Both the position numbers and the translations under genes were made by a program. A stretch of DNA of 64,000 nt from Ptychodera flava (Eukaryota > Hemichordata > Enteropneusta > Ptychoderidae), in NCBI RefSeq assembly GCF_041260155.1, contig NC_091930.1, forward strand, positions 21,168,872 through 21,232,871, given 5' to 3'. Below, piece after piece: positions 12,060-24,759 of the stretch. Every line of letters begins with the position of its first letter. The stretch's first letter is position 1. The notes beneath the pieces are model-generated. The model was not told where the DNA came from and searched no databases. It saw only the letters and a program-made list of their open reading frames with translations.

Positions 12060-13410
12060 TGGACCATTACTCCTATGACAAATCGTATTTAATGAGTCGG
12101 AAGAAACCACAATGAATATTTGAAAACTGTCTGATCAAGCGGGCGTGTAAATAATTTCCCTCCCGTGTTTGCAATTTTGAATTTTAGTCTGTGATTTTAT
12201 CGATGTCAAAGTGCGTTGCCCTGGTTTGACCCCACGATGACCCCACTTCAAACAGTCGCCCGCCACCGTAGATCGGCATATTGATATATTCAACATTGTC
12301 GTTTATCATTGTTCTAGACCATGTGGCCGTTCTCAAATTTAAAACGTTACCCGAGTCTTTGATTCGCTACATTTTTGTCCACGTTACAGGCTACATTATT
12401 GCAGGCACCGCAACTGGCATACGGTCCGACAAGGTGGCTATGGTTAACATACTTTGAGCATTTACCGCAATTATTGCATCGTCTTTGAAGCTATTTTTGA
12501 CGAAGTTATGAACGTCTTTTAACAAACGCAATCGTAGTCATGAATTCAGATGTCAATGGATCATAATACCTTCCAAATAAACCCTTTCCCTAAAACAATA
12601 CCAAAAAACCAAACAAACAAATAAGTGAAAAAACAGAAAACGTCTGAAAGCATTGTTATAAGCAGTGTACATATATGTACCACTGTTTTGATCATTTTTT
12701 CGCCTCTTGGACATTCTTGATCGATGAAATTCGATTTGGCATTATGTTGACCAATATTTTTGTAGGAACGTAGCATTTTATCGCCATATTTTTGCTAAGA
12801 TAAAGACTTTTCGCCCTATTTAATAAAGGATTGAAAAGTTTGTGATATGTAGTTTGAACTGATATACACCTCTCCCAAATCGAGGGTCAAGTGCCCCTCC
12901 CAATCCCCTTGAACAAAACGTGCGTGAGCGAACATGGAATATATCAGACACGCGGTAACATATTTATTGTTAATAATTATTCATGAACTGTTTCGTGAAT
13001 CTTCCCGTGCATATATGACCATGTACCACATACGTCTCAGGGTTGATAATAGTTTTCAGGGTTGATAATAGTTCTCAGCCACATAACAACACAGCTTAAT
13101 ACACAGATAATGCCTCGCTGCCTGCCGAGTCTTTCCTACCCCCATTCATTATGATGCATTCAAGTAGGGATACTAACCTTGCAGGCCCCATTGACGACAC
13201 ACCAATAAGCGACGGGCAATGGTCGAACTTTCAAATATGAGCTAATTCTGGTGTAAATGAAATACAAAATTACCTTTTTCTGTATCATATGTGGATAGCT
13301 TGTGTACCGTCGCTGTCATCTCCATCATTAGGGCAATTGTCGAGAGCTTCCTGACAGCTGTCTTTCTTGAATTTACTGTGCCGTGCGTGTATCTCTCTTT
13401 CTCTGTCTCT
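12060..13410. other. non-coding stretch
   Basis: No gene or repeat could be supported. Confidence 0.4.
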
Positions 13411-13414
13411 TCGC

Positions 13415-13578
<164 letters not shown>

Positions 13579-16480
13579 CATATCTTCACTACATTACCGG
13601 TACGCTCATGTAATTATGGTTGATGTCATGTTTTTTTAACGCTTGACTCTCAAAAACCAACGAAAGACAAGTCGTAATATTTAAAAGACTATTCAATAAA
13701 TGTGCACAGAATAAAAGAGTCGGGATCGTTCGAATCAATTCAAGGGGCGATCGCAATAAAAGGTACTTACATAGTTGTTATTTGTTTTTGTCTCATTTTA
13801 CTGCACTCCTGACTTCTAAGTTTCGCTACTTAGCGACGTGCGTCCTGGTCATGTTGCAATACCAATTTTTTTCCCGATGTCCTTGCGTTTCCTGTTCGTT
13901 TACCGTCATGGCGGTCTGACTCCATAAAAGGTAATTCATCATGATATTAGGACATTCCACTGAAACATTGCTATAGTAATCAATGCCGTGCTTTCCAGTC
14001 TAATCAGATAAAACATTACATTGTACTCGACTCGTAAAAGTTTTCCATTGGTCGAACGGTAAATGGCAGCGAGGACAAAATTTGCGTTTTTTCAGTAATG
14101 CGACATCGAGAATGTCTCCTAACAACACAACTTCACACATGCATTATCAATACTTTTAAGAGTGAAAAAAATGCAAGTCTTATATTTGAATCAGGTTGAC
14201 CGTCAACTGGTTTTCTCACGTCATGGTTGGTACCAGTAGCTCTGTAAGCCGTGTAGACCGTTCGTTTGCGGTTGCATTCCACGAAAGGGACTAGCGCCCT
14301 CAGTCGTATGGAACTTGATCAGCGTCGAGAGGTAACGCATATATTTGGACAACAAAGTAGTATGCGTATGGTGTAGGATGGTTCAAAATGGACATATATT
14401 TATGAAGTAGATTTGCCAGTCTGACAGAACTCACCGATAGAAATGTCCACACTCGAAGCATTGAATTACCCACCATCCAAATGTCACAAATCAATAGATT
14501 CTCTTGGAAATTCGTTGTATATGTCGATTTAAAATCGGTGATGGTAAGAAAGGCGGACATAGACTTTAATGTTATGATTGTGATTTCGTTTTATTGCGAT
14601 TCTTCAAATTGTTAGATATGAAAGTTCAGAAAACAACTCGAAGTTTACCTTATAAACACATAAAGGTGAACGGTAACACTAAAACTACAAGGGTTAGGGT
14701 AATATTCTGAAACGGCTAACAATATTGATATCAATCTAGCATGAAATAAAAAGTACACTCGCAAAAATTGAAACCTCGAAACTCTCTGCACTTGTCATTT
14801 GTATTGATGTGCATTAAATGACGATTGAAAAGTTATGAGACTGACTATAAATTCTGCTTTTACGATACTGGTAGTACACAAAAGTATATGTCAGTACAAT
14901 TTCAAAATAAACCCACAAAAATCTATATCACGTTAGGATGATAATGAGTGAAAGTAACGATACCTATCGAAGAGATAGCTATCTTATCTCTGCACACAAG
15001 TGTTTTAGTCACGAACAATGCTGTGAAAATAGAGATTGTATTTGACTAGTAGGCTACTTGGCAAGAGTTCGAACATATCAATTATTTTAGTGTTTACAGT
15101 ATGAAACAATTGAAAAAAGTGAATAATTTGATAACGATAACAACTGTAATTATAACATAACAAGCCAGCTCACGTCTAACAGAAATTTGAAAAGTGAACA
15201 CTTATTTTTAAAATGTTCAAACAAATAAAATGCGTGTAGCAATGACTGGAAGATAGAAGGAAGCTACAAATTAAATTTTCACAATATATTCTTCAAAAAA
15301 TACACACAAGTATAATTTTTCACACATTTTGGAAAAAATTACGTTTCACAAGTGTTATAAAAAACTCAAGTATTTAGGCATATAAGAAGTTTACGAATCT
15401 CACAGAAACTTTTCTAATCTACGGTACTAAAGTCTTTAGTTTTCACCATCCAGTAACCAGAATTGCTGTGAAATTTTGTTTTACACGAAAAAAATGCTAC
15501 TCCTCAACAAATCTATTCTTCACTATACCAAGTCAAATCTGTACAGGAAAAACGTGGAATACAATTCTGATCCAAAAATACTCACTTAATTGCATTATTT
15601 TAATAACAGTGAAATGACAGTAACAACGGAGCTGTAGTAAAATTCAACTTGGAGCTGTAGTAAAATTCAACTTGACAGCAACGGTACAGTAACAAACCCA
15701 ACAGTAGTCAATATCGCCCAAATACAAAAATAAACCCCAACTTTCTTCTGGCAAGATAGCTCTATTTACATTTCAATGATTATAAATCTTATAAAAAATA
15801 AAACGACGTCAATGCACGACAAATATACCAATGCGTACTTCATTTTTCGAAGTCGATATTCTCTGGCCTGGGCCTGACGGCGGTAATTGAAATAGCGCCA
15901 CCTATCAGACCCCAGCTGATACGCGTAAGAGTTCAACACTGTATTGTGAACAGGTTCGTCCCTCATCGTTTGAAATACAGACATGTTAAAAATACAAAAG
16001 TGGCAGGATGTGCGATCCATGGCGATTAAGCTTATCTCCTTTGTTGCTATCATTAACTAAACAAAACTGCAAAAACTTTAAATGTTTAGATTTTCTTCGG
16101 GACTACATTTTCTATGGCGCAAATTATTCCGGGTGAAACATGCACATAGAATCATAACACAGTGTACAGGTTGCTTGCTATAAAATAAAAAGTGACCCGT
16201 GGATTTACTCCTGGAATTTTACAAATCTGGCTTTGTAACAAGAAATCGGAAGGTATTATTCTGACCAGGAATAGTCTCAGAGTGTATGGACATTGTTCAG
16301 GTAAGATCTGATGTGTGTCTTTCTTGAAATCGAAACAAATATGAGAAGATTTCACAGCGATGCTTTGATGAATGTTTACAGTGAATACAACTGTCATTGC
16401 AATGCTGTACAGAATTAACAAATGTATTCTGTAAAAATATGAAAATTTCAACTGATTGCTTTGATTTCTATTTTATGAAC
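13579..16480. other. AT-rich non-coding stretch
   Basis: No gene is supported. The only structure noted is an exact 23-bp tandem duplication at 15628-15650 and 15651-15673. Confidence 0.45.
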
Positions 16481-16484
16481 TTAA

Positions 16485-16990
16485 TTACATCAAGAGGTAA
16501 AATTCTAACCCCAACATGGCCAGGAAAATGTGAATATTTTCTGAGAAAAATGACATTAATTTACATTGATAAGGTCAAACAATAAATCAAAACAAACAAA
16601 ATACAATTGATAATTTCACAAATGTTGACTGAAAAATAATACAAAATTTCACTGTATGAATTAAATATTTATATTTCTGAATTCCTTACATCCAGACGAG
16701 AAATTCTAACCCAAACATGACCAGGAAAATATGAATAGTTTCTGAGAAAAATGAAATTATTTGTGAACTCCATCTGTCAAACAATAGCTTCAGTTCAAAA
16801 CAAACAAGATGGCCATTTCTTTACATTTCCAAAATGTTGACTCTGAAAATTATACAAAACTTCAAACAATGAATGTAATTTTAACATTATTGGATTCCTT
16901 ACATCCAGAGGAGAAATTCTAACCCCAACATGACTAGGAAAATATGAATAGTTTCTGAGAAAAATGAAATTATTGACATTGTTCAATGGC
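16485..16990. repeat. ~200-212-bp tandem repeat array, left part
   Basis: Three diverged copies start near 16487, 16686 and 16898. Each contains GAAATTCTAACCCC or a close variant, followed by an ATGACCAGGAAAATATGAAT-like segment. The array resumes at about 22034-22170, on the far side of the 17006-22033 element, so the element inserted into it. Confidence 0.8.
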
Positions 16991-18124
16991 GTCAAAACCA
17001 GTAGACCCTTACCAAAGATATCATCTTGTGCCATGCTTGTACAACTTTGCGACAACCTTCACACAAGTTTTAAAGGCAATACCTTAACTTGTTTCAAGGT
17101 TTGACAAGGTTGTAAGACATCACAGTGAAAACTTACAATCTTGTACCACGCTTGTGATAATTAAATTGCAAGGTTTGTAACTTCAAGTTTGTCACAAGCA
17201 CTTCACAAGCACTTCAGTCAAGCCAGGTTATTGCTGCAAATATGCAGCAACACATGATTGACAGATTGCCCACTATTTCATTACCAGGGAGTATAGTGTG
17301 TACCATTGCACTTCGTGACCTGTCATATGCAAGCAACACAAAATTGATCTTTCATTTGTATTTTATATTCATTTATTTTCGTAACAGACAATCCTCTTGT
17401 TAAATAATAATAACTGGTATATAATTGACACTTCAGTTAAGCTGGCATAACTCGGCAACATTGCATGGATATAAGAGCGCATCTATAGTATACCGTAGTG
17501 ACATTAATAATAGTAACCTTTGACAATCCGATTGGGTAAATCATGGTTGGATCGACAACTGAATTTTTTGGAAAACAAATTTTTAAAACAGGGACTTGTC
17601 TGTCTTGCAAGTTACACCTTGTATGTTCTACGAATGATACCAAAATGCAAGCAGTTTCGAACGAAATGTGCGTCTGTTATGGTCTGTACGGACACGTCGT
17701 AAACTTTGTATACTGCAAATCTGTACCTTAAAAATATCGACTGATGAGAACTTTTCATTGTAGAAACAGACAAGTAAATGTCAATGCATTCAATGTTTGG
17801 TATAAGCAAGGACCCGCTACTCCCTCCAAGCAGAGTAGTGGCTGTGCTCGAAGCTCATAGTAGGCCTATGCCATGGTACGTACATTCAGTCCCTCTAGGC
17901 TCTAGGCTCTATCCACAGTGTGTGTCCCATCGATTTCGCTAACGAAATCTCGCCTTCTGATGACATGAATTGAGGTAAAAGGCTTTTGTCCATGTGTTCA
18001 GCGTTAGAATTATATTGCCGAGCACAAATTTGAGGTTTAGGATTACACTCCATCCCGAGCCGCTGTACGCAAATCAAATGCGCTACTTGCAACGTCAAAC
18101 ACGTCCTGTGTATCCAGCGACGAG

Positions 18125-18977
18125 GAGCCCAGTACCAACGTAAAGTTGGCGTCATCCTCATCCTCATCCTCAGCCTCAGGTGACCTTTGTAGCCGACAAT
18201 CCTAGCCGACGCTGAAAATGACGCTACTCAGCGTCAGCTTCAGCGTCGTATCCGAAGATTGCCGAAGTTGCGCTACCCGATGAGGGATAAATGATAAAAT
18301 TCGCCCATAACTTAAGAAAATAACAACTCCATTCTTTCTCAACTTTCTTTTGAATCGTAAAACTGGTTCGCAGGTAATATTTTATCGTTAGAATATCTCA
18401 TATAGACTAGTTTTTTGGAAATGTTCGTAATTTTCAGTCCATGGATCCGTGGATGTGTTTGTTGGTATCCTCTCAACTCTTGCGTTAAGATTTTCCAAAA
18501 ATTGGTGCCAAAAAATATGCGTGGTCCGAAATGTGTAAAAATCGCCACCATGAAGACGATATGAAAGCCCTAATTATTCAGAGGATATATAAAACAATTA
18601 ACTGGTATAACTATGACTTGAGGCCTGAAAAGTCAACGTATTAAACATACAACCTTTGAACTTTAAGGAAATTAAGGGCTAAGAATGTTGCGTTATAACT
18701 ACATCGTGAGAAACGGATATTAAGAGGAGAGGTTACTAAATATTATGAAATACATACCCCACTGTGTTTTGATTAACATTTACAGTGATATGAAACTTGG
18801 AGCACATTTTTAAAGTCGTTTTTACACTTATCATTCCATCAGACGCATTCGGGAATGATCGGATCTGACGCCGGTGAAGCTGACGCTGTAGCGTCATCCT
18901 CATCCTCATTTTCGCGTGACCCCTGAGGCTGAGGATGAGGATGAGTATGACGCCAACTTTACGCTGGTGAGCCCAGT
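18125..18977. mobile_element. Mutator-like MITE with 9-bp target duplication
   Basis: The element (18134-18968, 835 bp) is flanked by GAGCCCAGT at 18125-18133 and 18969-18977. Terminal inverted repeats begin ACCARCGTAAAGTTGGCGTC and extend about 130 bp, including CATCCTCATCC-type tandem motifs. A 9-bp duplication with long TIRs fits Mutator-like elements. It has no coding capacity and is nested in the 17006-22033 element. Confidence 0.8.
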
Positions 18978-19743
18978 CGACATGTTATAATTACACTCTG
19001 AGGTCACGGTTCATCAAGTTCAGTTCGCGTATTGATATTGATTCTTCGTGCTGAAAGAATTTGTACTTCTTTTTAGTCTTTCTGTGGTAAAAATAACCAT
19101 TTTCATTAAACTAATAAATTAAATGCTATTTTAAGTATGATATATAACGGATTGGTGCAGATGTAGAGTCAATTCCAGCGTTTAAAATCGGAACTACATT
19201 ATCAATCGCGTAATGATATATAGATATCACTTCCGTTAACGTCATCAGGCTTGATCGGCGCGAAGTTAGATTTTGGTACCATCGGCTGTGTACTTGTGAT
19301 CAGGGAGTTATCTAGTGGACAATTTCGTGATCTTTCTATGGAATCGCCAGCCAAATGATATCACAGTGTTGGAAAAACGTGTATACAGTACCAGGGACAG
19401 ACGGAGTTCTAATTTTGTGAACGCGAAAAGCAGTAAAGTTGCTGACTATATTTGTATGTACAGTGACACTGTACAGCCACGGTCGTCGTGGAGTGACCGT
19501 GGTATACGGTACAGCACGGAGACGGGAGACCTGCAACCGGAAATCTTCCAGCGTCTGCGAGCCGTTCACAAATGTAAGTCAATGTACCGTCCGTCTGTAC
19601 ATCGCTATTATGTTCTGTAATTCTTGTATTCCTATGTTTACCTACAGATAAATTTTCGTTGAGAACTGATTCATACTGAATTCACTTTCGTTTCACAACA
19701 GTTACAGTACACATGGAGGTGGTACTACCTCCATGCAGTAACT

Positions 19744-20227
19744 AAGGCCAAAAAAAAAAATAGTTTGTTTCTCATCCTAGGCATCTTGCAAAAATGATGC
19801 GGTGACGCGGTTTTTTTTTTTTGCTGCTACTTTTTTTTATTCAACCATCACACAACAACGCGCTTTCAACATGAGAACATAGGAATGCATGCAGAGATAA
19901 ATGCACAGCAAATTTTTAGCATATCAACAGTGCTGCTTTTTGACTATTAGTGCAGAATGCAGTTTTGATAGCTTTCAATGACATAGTGTACAGTTCTGAA
20001 TGGAATGTTACAGCACTGTGTGATGTTCAATGTTCTGTCTAGTTCAGTTTTGTATATCATAAAATATTTGTGTTGCTTTGGTATGATCTGAACGGTTTAA
20101 TTTGTTCTAGTTTTTTTTTTTTTCATTTTTTTTCGTTCCCTCTTGAGATGCAAAAAAAAAAGGTTGGCGCGGCGGGTCTACATTGACGCGCGCGGGATGA
20201 GAAACAAACTATTTATTTTTTTGGCCT
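19744..20227. mobile_element. A-tract-ended foldback MITE
   Basis: The ends are inverted: AGGCC, a poly-A tract, TAGTTTGTTTCTCATCC at the left, and the complement ending at about 20226. A related end occurs inverted at 62195-62280. The target duplication is unclear. Confidence 0.65.
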
Positions 20228-21009
20228 AAGTGCTGAGATTTTTGCAGATTGTCGCCGTCGTGTATGTAAACAACATACGGCGAGTTGTCGGTTGTCGGAC
20301 ATTAAATCATTAAACGATCGTGAATATTTATGCATTTTTCTGCATCAATTTTTCAACTTGACTCTTGTCTCATTTTCAAATAATTATTGATTTCTTTCAT
20401 GAAATTTACAATGTTTGGTCAAACGGTAAAAGACTTACACTCTTCCCTGAACGATTTTTATTTTTCAGAATGCATTGCTGGTTCTCTAATTAAAGCCTAA
20501 AAGGGACAAGAAATTCAGAAAACAGAAAGCCAAATCGCAGCCTTTGACAGTAATGTAAATATAATGAAACTTCTCAAGCCAAAAGAAAATATCTTGAAGA
20601 CACTTATGTGGCATGAAATGAACATGGCATATAAAATAAATTGTACCACAATTTGAATTTAACCTTTTTATTTCTCTGTTGTCTTTTTATTAAATAATAA
20701 CTATTTGCGCTGACCATTGTTTCTCGTGAAACTGGTATTTCAGAGCTTAGTTGGATAAAACACATCTTGTGCTGTCCACAGTCTGTCTTAAGATTTGTCA
20801 GGTTTTCATTGGCCATGTCTACAAGTGATTTTACAACTGTGTGTACACATCTGAGCTGAACTTATTATATTTTTGGAGAAGATAAAAATTTGGAACTTGT
20901 GGTACAATACAAGAAATTTTGCTGCCTCTTAATTGTGTCGCTTCTTTGGTTTTCAATATGTATTCAGTTTTCTTACTATTACTGATCCAGAGCTGACTGT
21001 TGTGGAATT

Positions 21010-21330
21010 ATACCAACTTTTGAAGGCAATTTGCATGTGTAATTTGCAGCAAATTTGCAGTAACATGGAAAATAATGTGCTGTATGGAGTTTGCGGGAAA
21101 TTTTCAGTAACATTGAAATTAATTTGGCGGAAGTTGCTGCAAGGATTGTGCCGCAAATTTGCTGCAAAGAGTTTGCAGCAACATTGCAGCAGGGAGTTTG
21201 CTGCATATTTGCAGCAAGTTCACAAGAAACCTAATTTGCATCTGAAAATGAATCGCCGGCTTATTTGCAGAAAAAAGTTGCTGCAAATTTACTGCAAAGC
21301 TTGCGGCAAATTTGAAGTAATAGTTTGCGA
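21010..21330. repeat. cluster of TTTGC/GCAGCAAA palindromic motifs
   Basis: About a dozen imperfect copies of motifs such as GCAGCAAATTTGC and GTTTGCTGCA lie on both strands in about 320 bp inside the 5-kb element. Related words recur at about 17230-17250. They look like dispersed subterminal or regulatory repeats of that element. Confidence 0.55.
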
Positions 21331-22033
21331 GAGGCCTAAAATTTTGGTAAGGTAATTGAAATTGAGATCTGTTGATGTAAGAGGTAAGTTTTAAGTCCAA
21401 CGATGTACTTTGGATTTTGGGTAGGGTAGTTCAAATAGAGGTTGGTGATGAGAGCCATATTCCAGCCATAATTGAGGACATACTTTGTGTACACATACTC
21501 TCTAGCATGTTGTTGTCTCATTCTTGATTGCCAAACCTACACTCGTAACACATACAATATTGGTTCTTTTAATAAATAATGAAGTCACTGTGTTATCAAA
21601 TCAGTCAAATCTGGTTAATATCCCGCAAATGTGGCACTGAGTGCCTGTGGCATGATGACCCAACTGGGCTCAATATAGTTGCCTATGGCAACGGGCAGCA
21701 ATAATGCTGGCAATGAAGCAAAGGCTTATGGGTAATATACAACCTTGATACAACCTTTGATAGATGAATAAACCAGCAGACACACATAGTGTTCCACAAC
21801 CTTGTTAAAAGCTTGTAATTCTCAACCTTCCACTTTCCTGAACCTTTTGAATTGTTACAAGCTTGTAAGATTCAAACTTGTCCCACGCTTGTGTAAGTTT
21901 CATGTCAAGCGTGTTGACAAGCTTGTTAACACGGATGTGACAAGGTGGAGAGTCATATGGTCTGTACACTTGTCACAAAGTTGAAAACATAACTTGTCTA
22001 AAGTTTGTTACAAGATGATATCTTTGGCAAGGG

Positions 22034-22170
22034 CAATTAAAATTCTTCACAATTTCAAAAAGTTTACTCTGAAAATAATACAAAATTTCAAGCAATGACT
22101 TCAATTCCACTTGGAGTCATTTCCTTACGTCATAACGTGAAATTCTAACCCCAACTTGGCTGACAAAAAA
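22034..22170. repeat. ~210-bp tandem repeat array, right part
   Basis: Continues the repeat of 16485-16990, including TACTCTGAAAATAATACAAA and GTGAAATTCTAACCCCAAC, directly after the right end of the 5-kb element. It places the insertion inside the array. Confidence 0.7.
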
Positions 22171-22291
22171 TGGTGCGTTTTGATGAAAACGGCGGAAATT
22201 GTGTCAGTTATGGTGGTGATGTGTTTGTAGGTTGTTCAGTGTACAAGTTAGATTTGCTGCAATATTTGCATTGACTGTCTTCTCAGATTTC

Positions 22292-23082
22292 TTACTTGTA
22301 AATGACCTTGACAGTGTAATCATTGACATCTGAACAAACTATTCTACCGTCTGTAAACACTGCAATGTCCCAAGGGTTTACATCTTCAGTTACAGTTTCC
22401 TGGTATTCACCCTGTCTATCAAATTTCACTATCTTCCCTGCATCTGCCACATAAATATTGTCTGCATTGTCAACTGTAACTCCACATGGTTTCACTAAGT
22501 GATCACTTCCAAATTGATTCAATATTTCAAGATTACTGTCCAAAACATAGATACAATTTTCACCCTGACATGACACTATGAGTTGATATTTGCTATTCAT
22601 GGTCAGAGACCAGGGCCCACTGAGTTGTTGACTTGAAATAATGTCCCCATCTCCATTACATTTGATTACACAGTCTGCATCGTAGTCTGCTATGAAAACA
22701 TTTCTGTCTTTATCAACAAATACACCAGTGGGGTCTTTCAGTTTACCCATTGCTATTATTTGTTTCACTTTACTCTTTGCATCACTCACTACAATGCATT
22801 TGTTGCCTCTATCCGCTGTGTAATAGTCACCATTGTCTGCCATTTTTGTGTCCCATGGACTAAATCTGTAAGGTAAGCCATGAACTGTGACAGATGTTAG
22901 AATCTGTGCAGTGTCTGCTGATATTGTCTTCACACTGCCAGGCTGCTCACTGACTTCATCTCCAATGTCACTGACAAGTACATGTTCATTCTGGTTTATT
23001 GTCAATCCCCGTGGGTTCAAGACTTCTCCTGGTTTCTCACCAGGCCTTGACAATGACCTGATAGTGTCTGGTAGGGGTTTCC
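22292..23082 (-). CDS. NHL-repeat beta-propeller, terminal exon
   Basis: A single open exon of 262 codons ending TAA at 22294-22292. It begins after an acceptor at 23083-23084 with two bases of a split glycine codon (upstream phase 1). Six NHL blades can be read, for example PRGLTINQNEHVLVSD, DPTGVFVDKDRNVFIADYD, KPCGVTVDNADNIYVADAG and NPWDIAVFTDGRIVCSD. NHL propellers bind RNA or protein and often close TRIM-type and related immune or regulatory proteins. No RING or B-box exon is visible. The nearest compatible upstream exon on this strand is the coiled-coil exon 40810-40089, which ends in exactly the required phase. This exon is therefore a good candidate for that gene's C-terminus, although a separate TRIM-like gene with missing 5' exons is possible. 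Confidence 0.88.
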
Positions 23083-23229
23083 CTATAAGATATCAATTTG
23101 CAAATGTAGGTCAAAGGTCAACAGCTGATAAAACAATAAACTGCCTTATAACGATTTCTTTTGAAATGAAACTGACAAATTCTTGCAAAGTTCTTCACAA
23201 ATAAATAATTTATTACTTTACAAATATTA

Positions 23230-24720
23230 ATAATTTGCATAATTAATTAATTTACAACCACTAAACATAAATTTCAGACAGGTTTATGTATTTTTCATCT
23301 GTTTGTGAATTTTATAGTTGTTACACTGATCACTAATTAAAACTATTTTACATTCTTTAGGTTTTTGGTGATAATTTAAATTTTGCTATGATCATTTAAT
23401 TTGCATAATTAATGAATTTTGGTAATTAGGCAATATCTCAATAATTATTCAGTGTAGTTTGCTACAATTTTGCAGAATTGTTACTGAAGCCATGGCAGTG
23501 TCACTGCCTTTTGTCCGATGGATTTTATCTCTTTTATAAACTTATTTGCATAATTAATGAACTTTGGTAATTAGGCCTGTATCTCAAAAGTGGTTGGGTG
23601 TAATGTGCCACAATTTTGTGGAATTGTCAGTGAGGCCATGGCAGTTTTATTGCCACTTGTCTGGTGAATTTTACCTCCGTGATAATTACCTATTTGCATA
23701 ATTAATGAACTTTGGTAATTAGGCTGTATCTCAAAAGTGGTTGGGTGTAATACGCCACAATTTTGTGGAATTGTTAGTGAAGCCATGGCAGTTTTATTGC
23801 CACTTGTCTGGTGGATTTTACCTCTGGGATAATTACCTATTTGCATAATTAATGAATTTTGGTAATTAGGCAATATCTCAATAATTGTTCAGTGTAGTTT
23901 GCTACAATTTTGCAGAATTGTTACTAAAGCCATGGCAGTGTCACTGCCTTTTGTCCGATGGATTTTATCTCTTTTATAATAACTTATTTGCATAATTAAT
24001 GAACTTTGGTATTAGGCTGTATCTCAAAAGTGGTTGGGTGTAATATGCTACAATTTTGTGGAATTGTTAGTGAGGCCATGGCAGTTTTATTGCCACTTGT
24101 CTAGTGGATTTTACCTCTCTGATAATTACTTATTTGCATAATTAATGAATTTTGGTAATTAGGCTGTACCTCATTAATGGTGCAATTTAAAATGCTACAA
24201 TCTTGTTGAATTGTTACAGTAGCCATGGCAGTGTCATCACTTTGTGTTATGTGAATTTTATCTCTGTGGTAAGTGATAATTTACATAACAATGAATTTAG
24301 AAGATAATTAGGCAATATCTCAATAATAGTTTGTTGCAATATGCTACAATTTTGTCATATTGTTGCTGAAGCCAACACAGTTTTATTGCCTGCTGTCTGT
24401 TGTATTTTATGTCCATTGTAATCACTGATTTGCATAATTAAGAATTTCAGGCTGTACCTAAATAATTATTGAGTAGAACGCACAACAATTGTTTTGGAAT
24501 GTAAGGGAAACAATGGCAGTGTCACTGCATTTGGTCCAGAGAATTTCAATTCTGAATTAATTACTAATTTGCACAATTAATGAACTTGGGTAATTATTCT
24601 GTATCTCAACAAATCTTTGGTGTAATATGCTACAATTATGTGGGATTTTTTTTCTGAAGCAAAGGCAGTGTCTTTACCATTTGTCCAGTGAATTCTGACA
24701 TCTGTTTTAATTTCTACAGT
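23230..24720. repeat. ~147-bp tandem satellite
   Basis: About ten copies, each with TTTGCATAATTAATGAA, GGTAATTAGGC, a CATGGCAGT segment and a TTGTC.GGTGGATTTTA segment. Central copies start at about 23544, 23691, 23838 and 23986, giving steps of 147, 147 and 148 bp. Outer copies are more diverged. The family continues at 26575-26650 beyond the 54-bp minisatellite. It lies in the proposed 17-kb intron. Confidence 0.9.
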
Positions 24721-24759
24721 ATTTCTAGAATAATTGATGGGGTCTTAACAATGTTGTAG

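Larger units (their letters stand above)
17006..22033. mobile_element. ~5-kb DNA transposon (non-autonomous or decayed)
   Basis: The ends are inverted 23-24-bp repeats: CCCTTACCAAAGATATC at 17006 and its near-complement ending at 22033. Subterminal regions at both ends (17040-17240 and 21740-22010) are packed with short ACAAGCTTGT-type inverted motifs, as expected of transposase-binding sites. The array at 16485-16990 continues after 22033. No transposase frame was recognised. Two other elements sit inside (18134-18968 and about 19744-20227). No clear target duplication was seen, so the superfamily is open. Confidence 0.7.
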
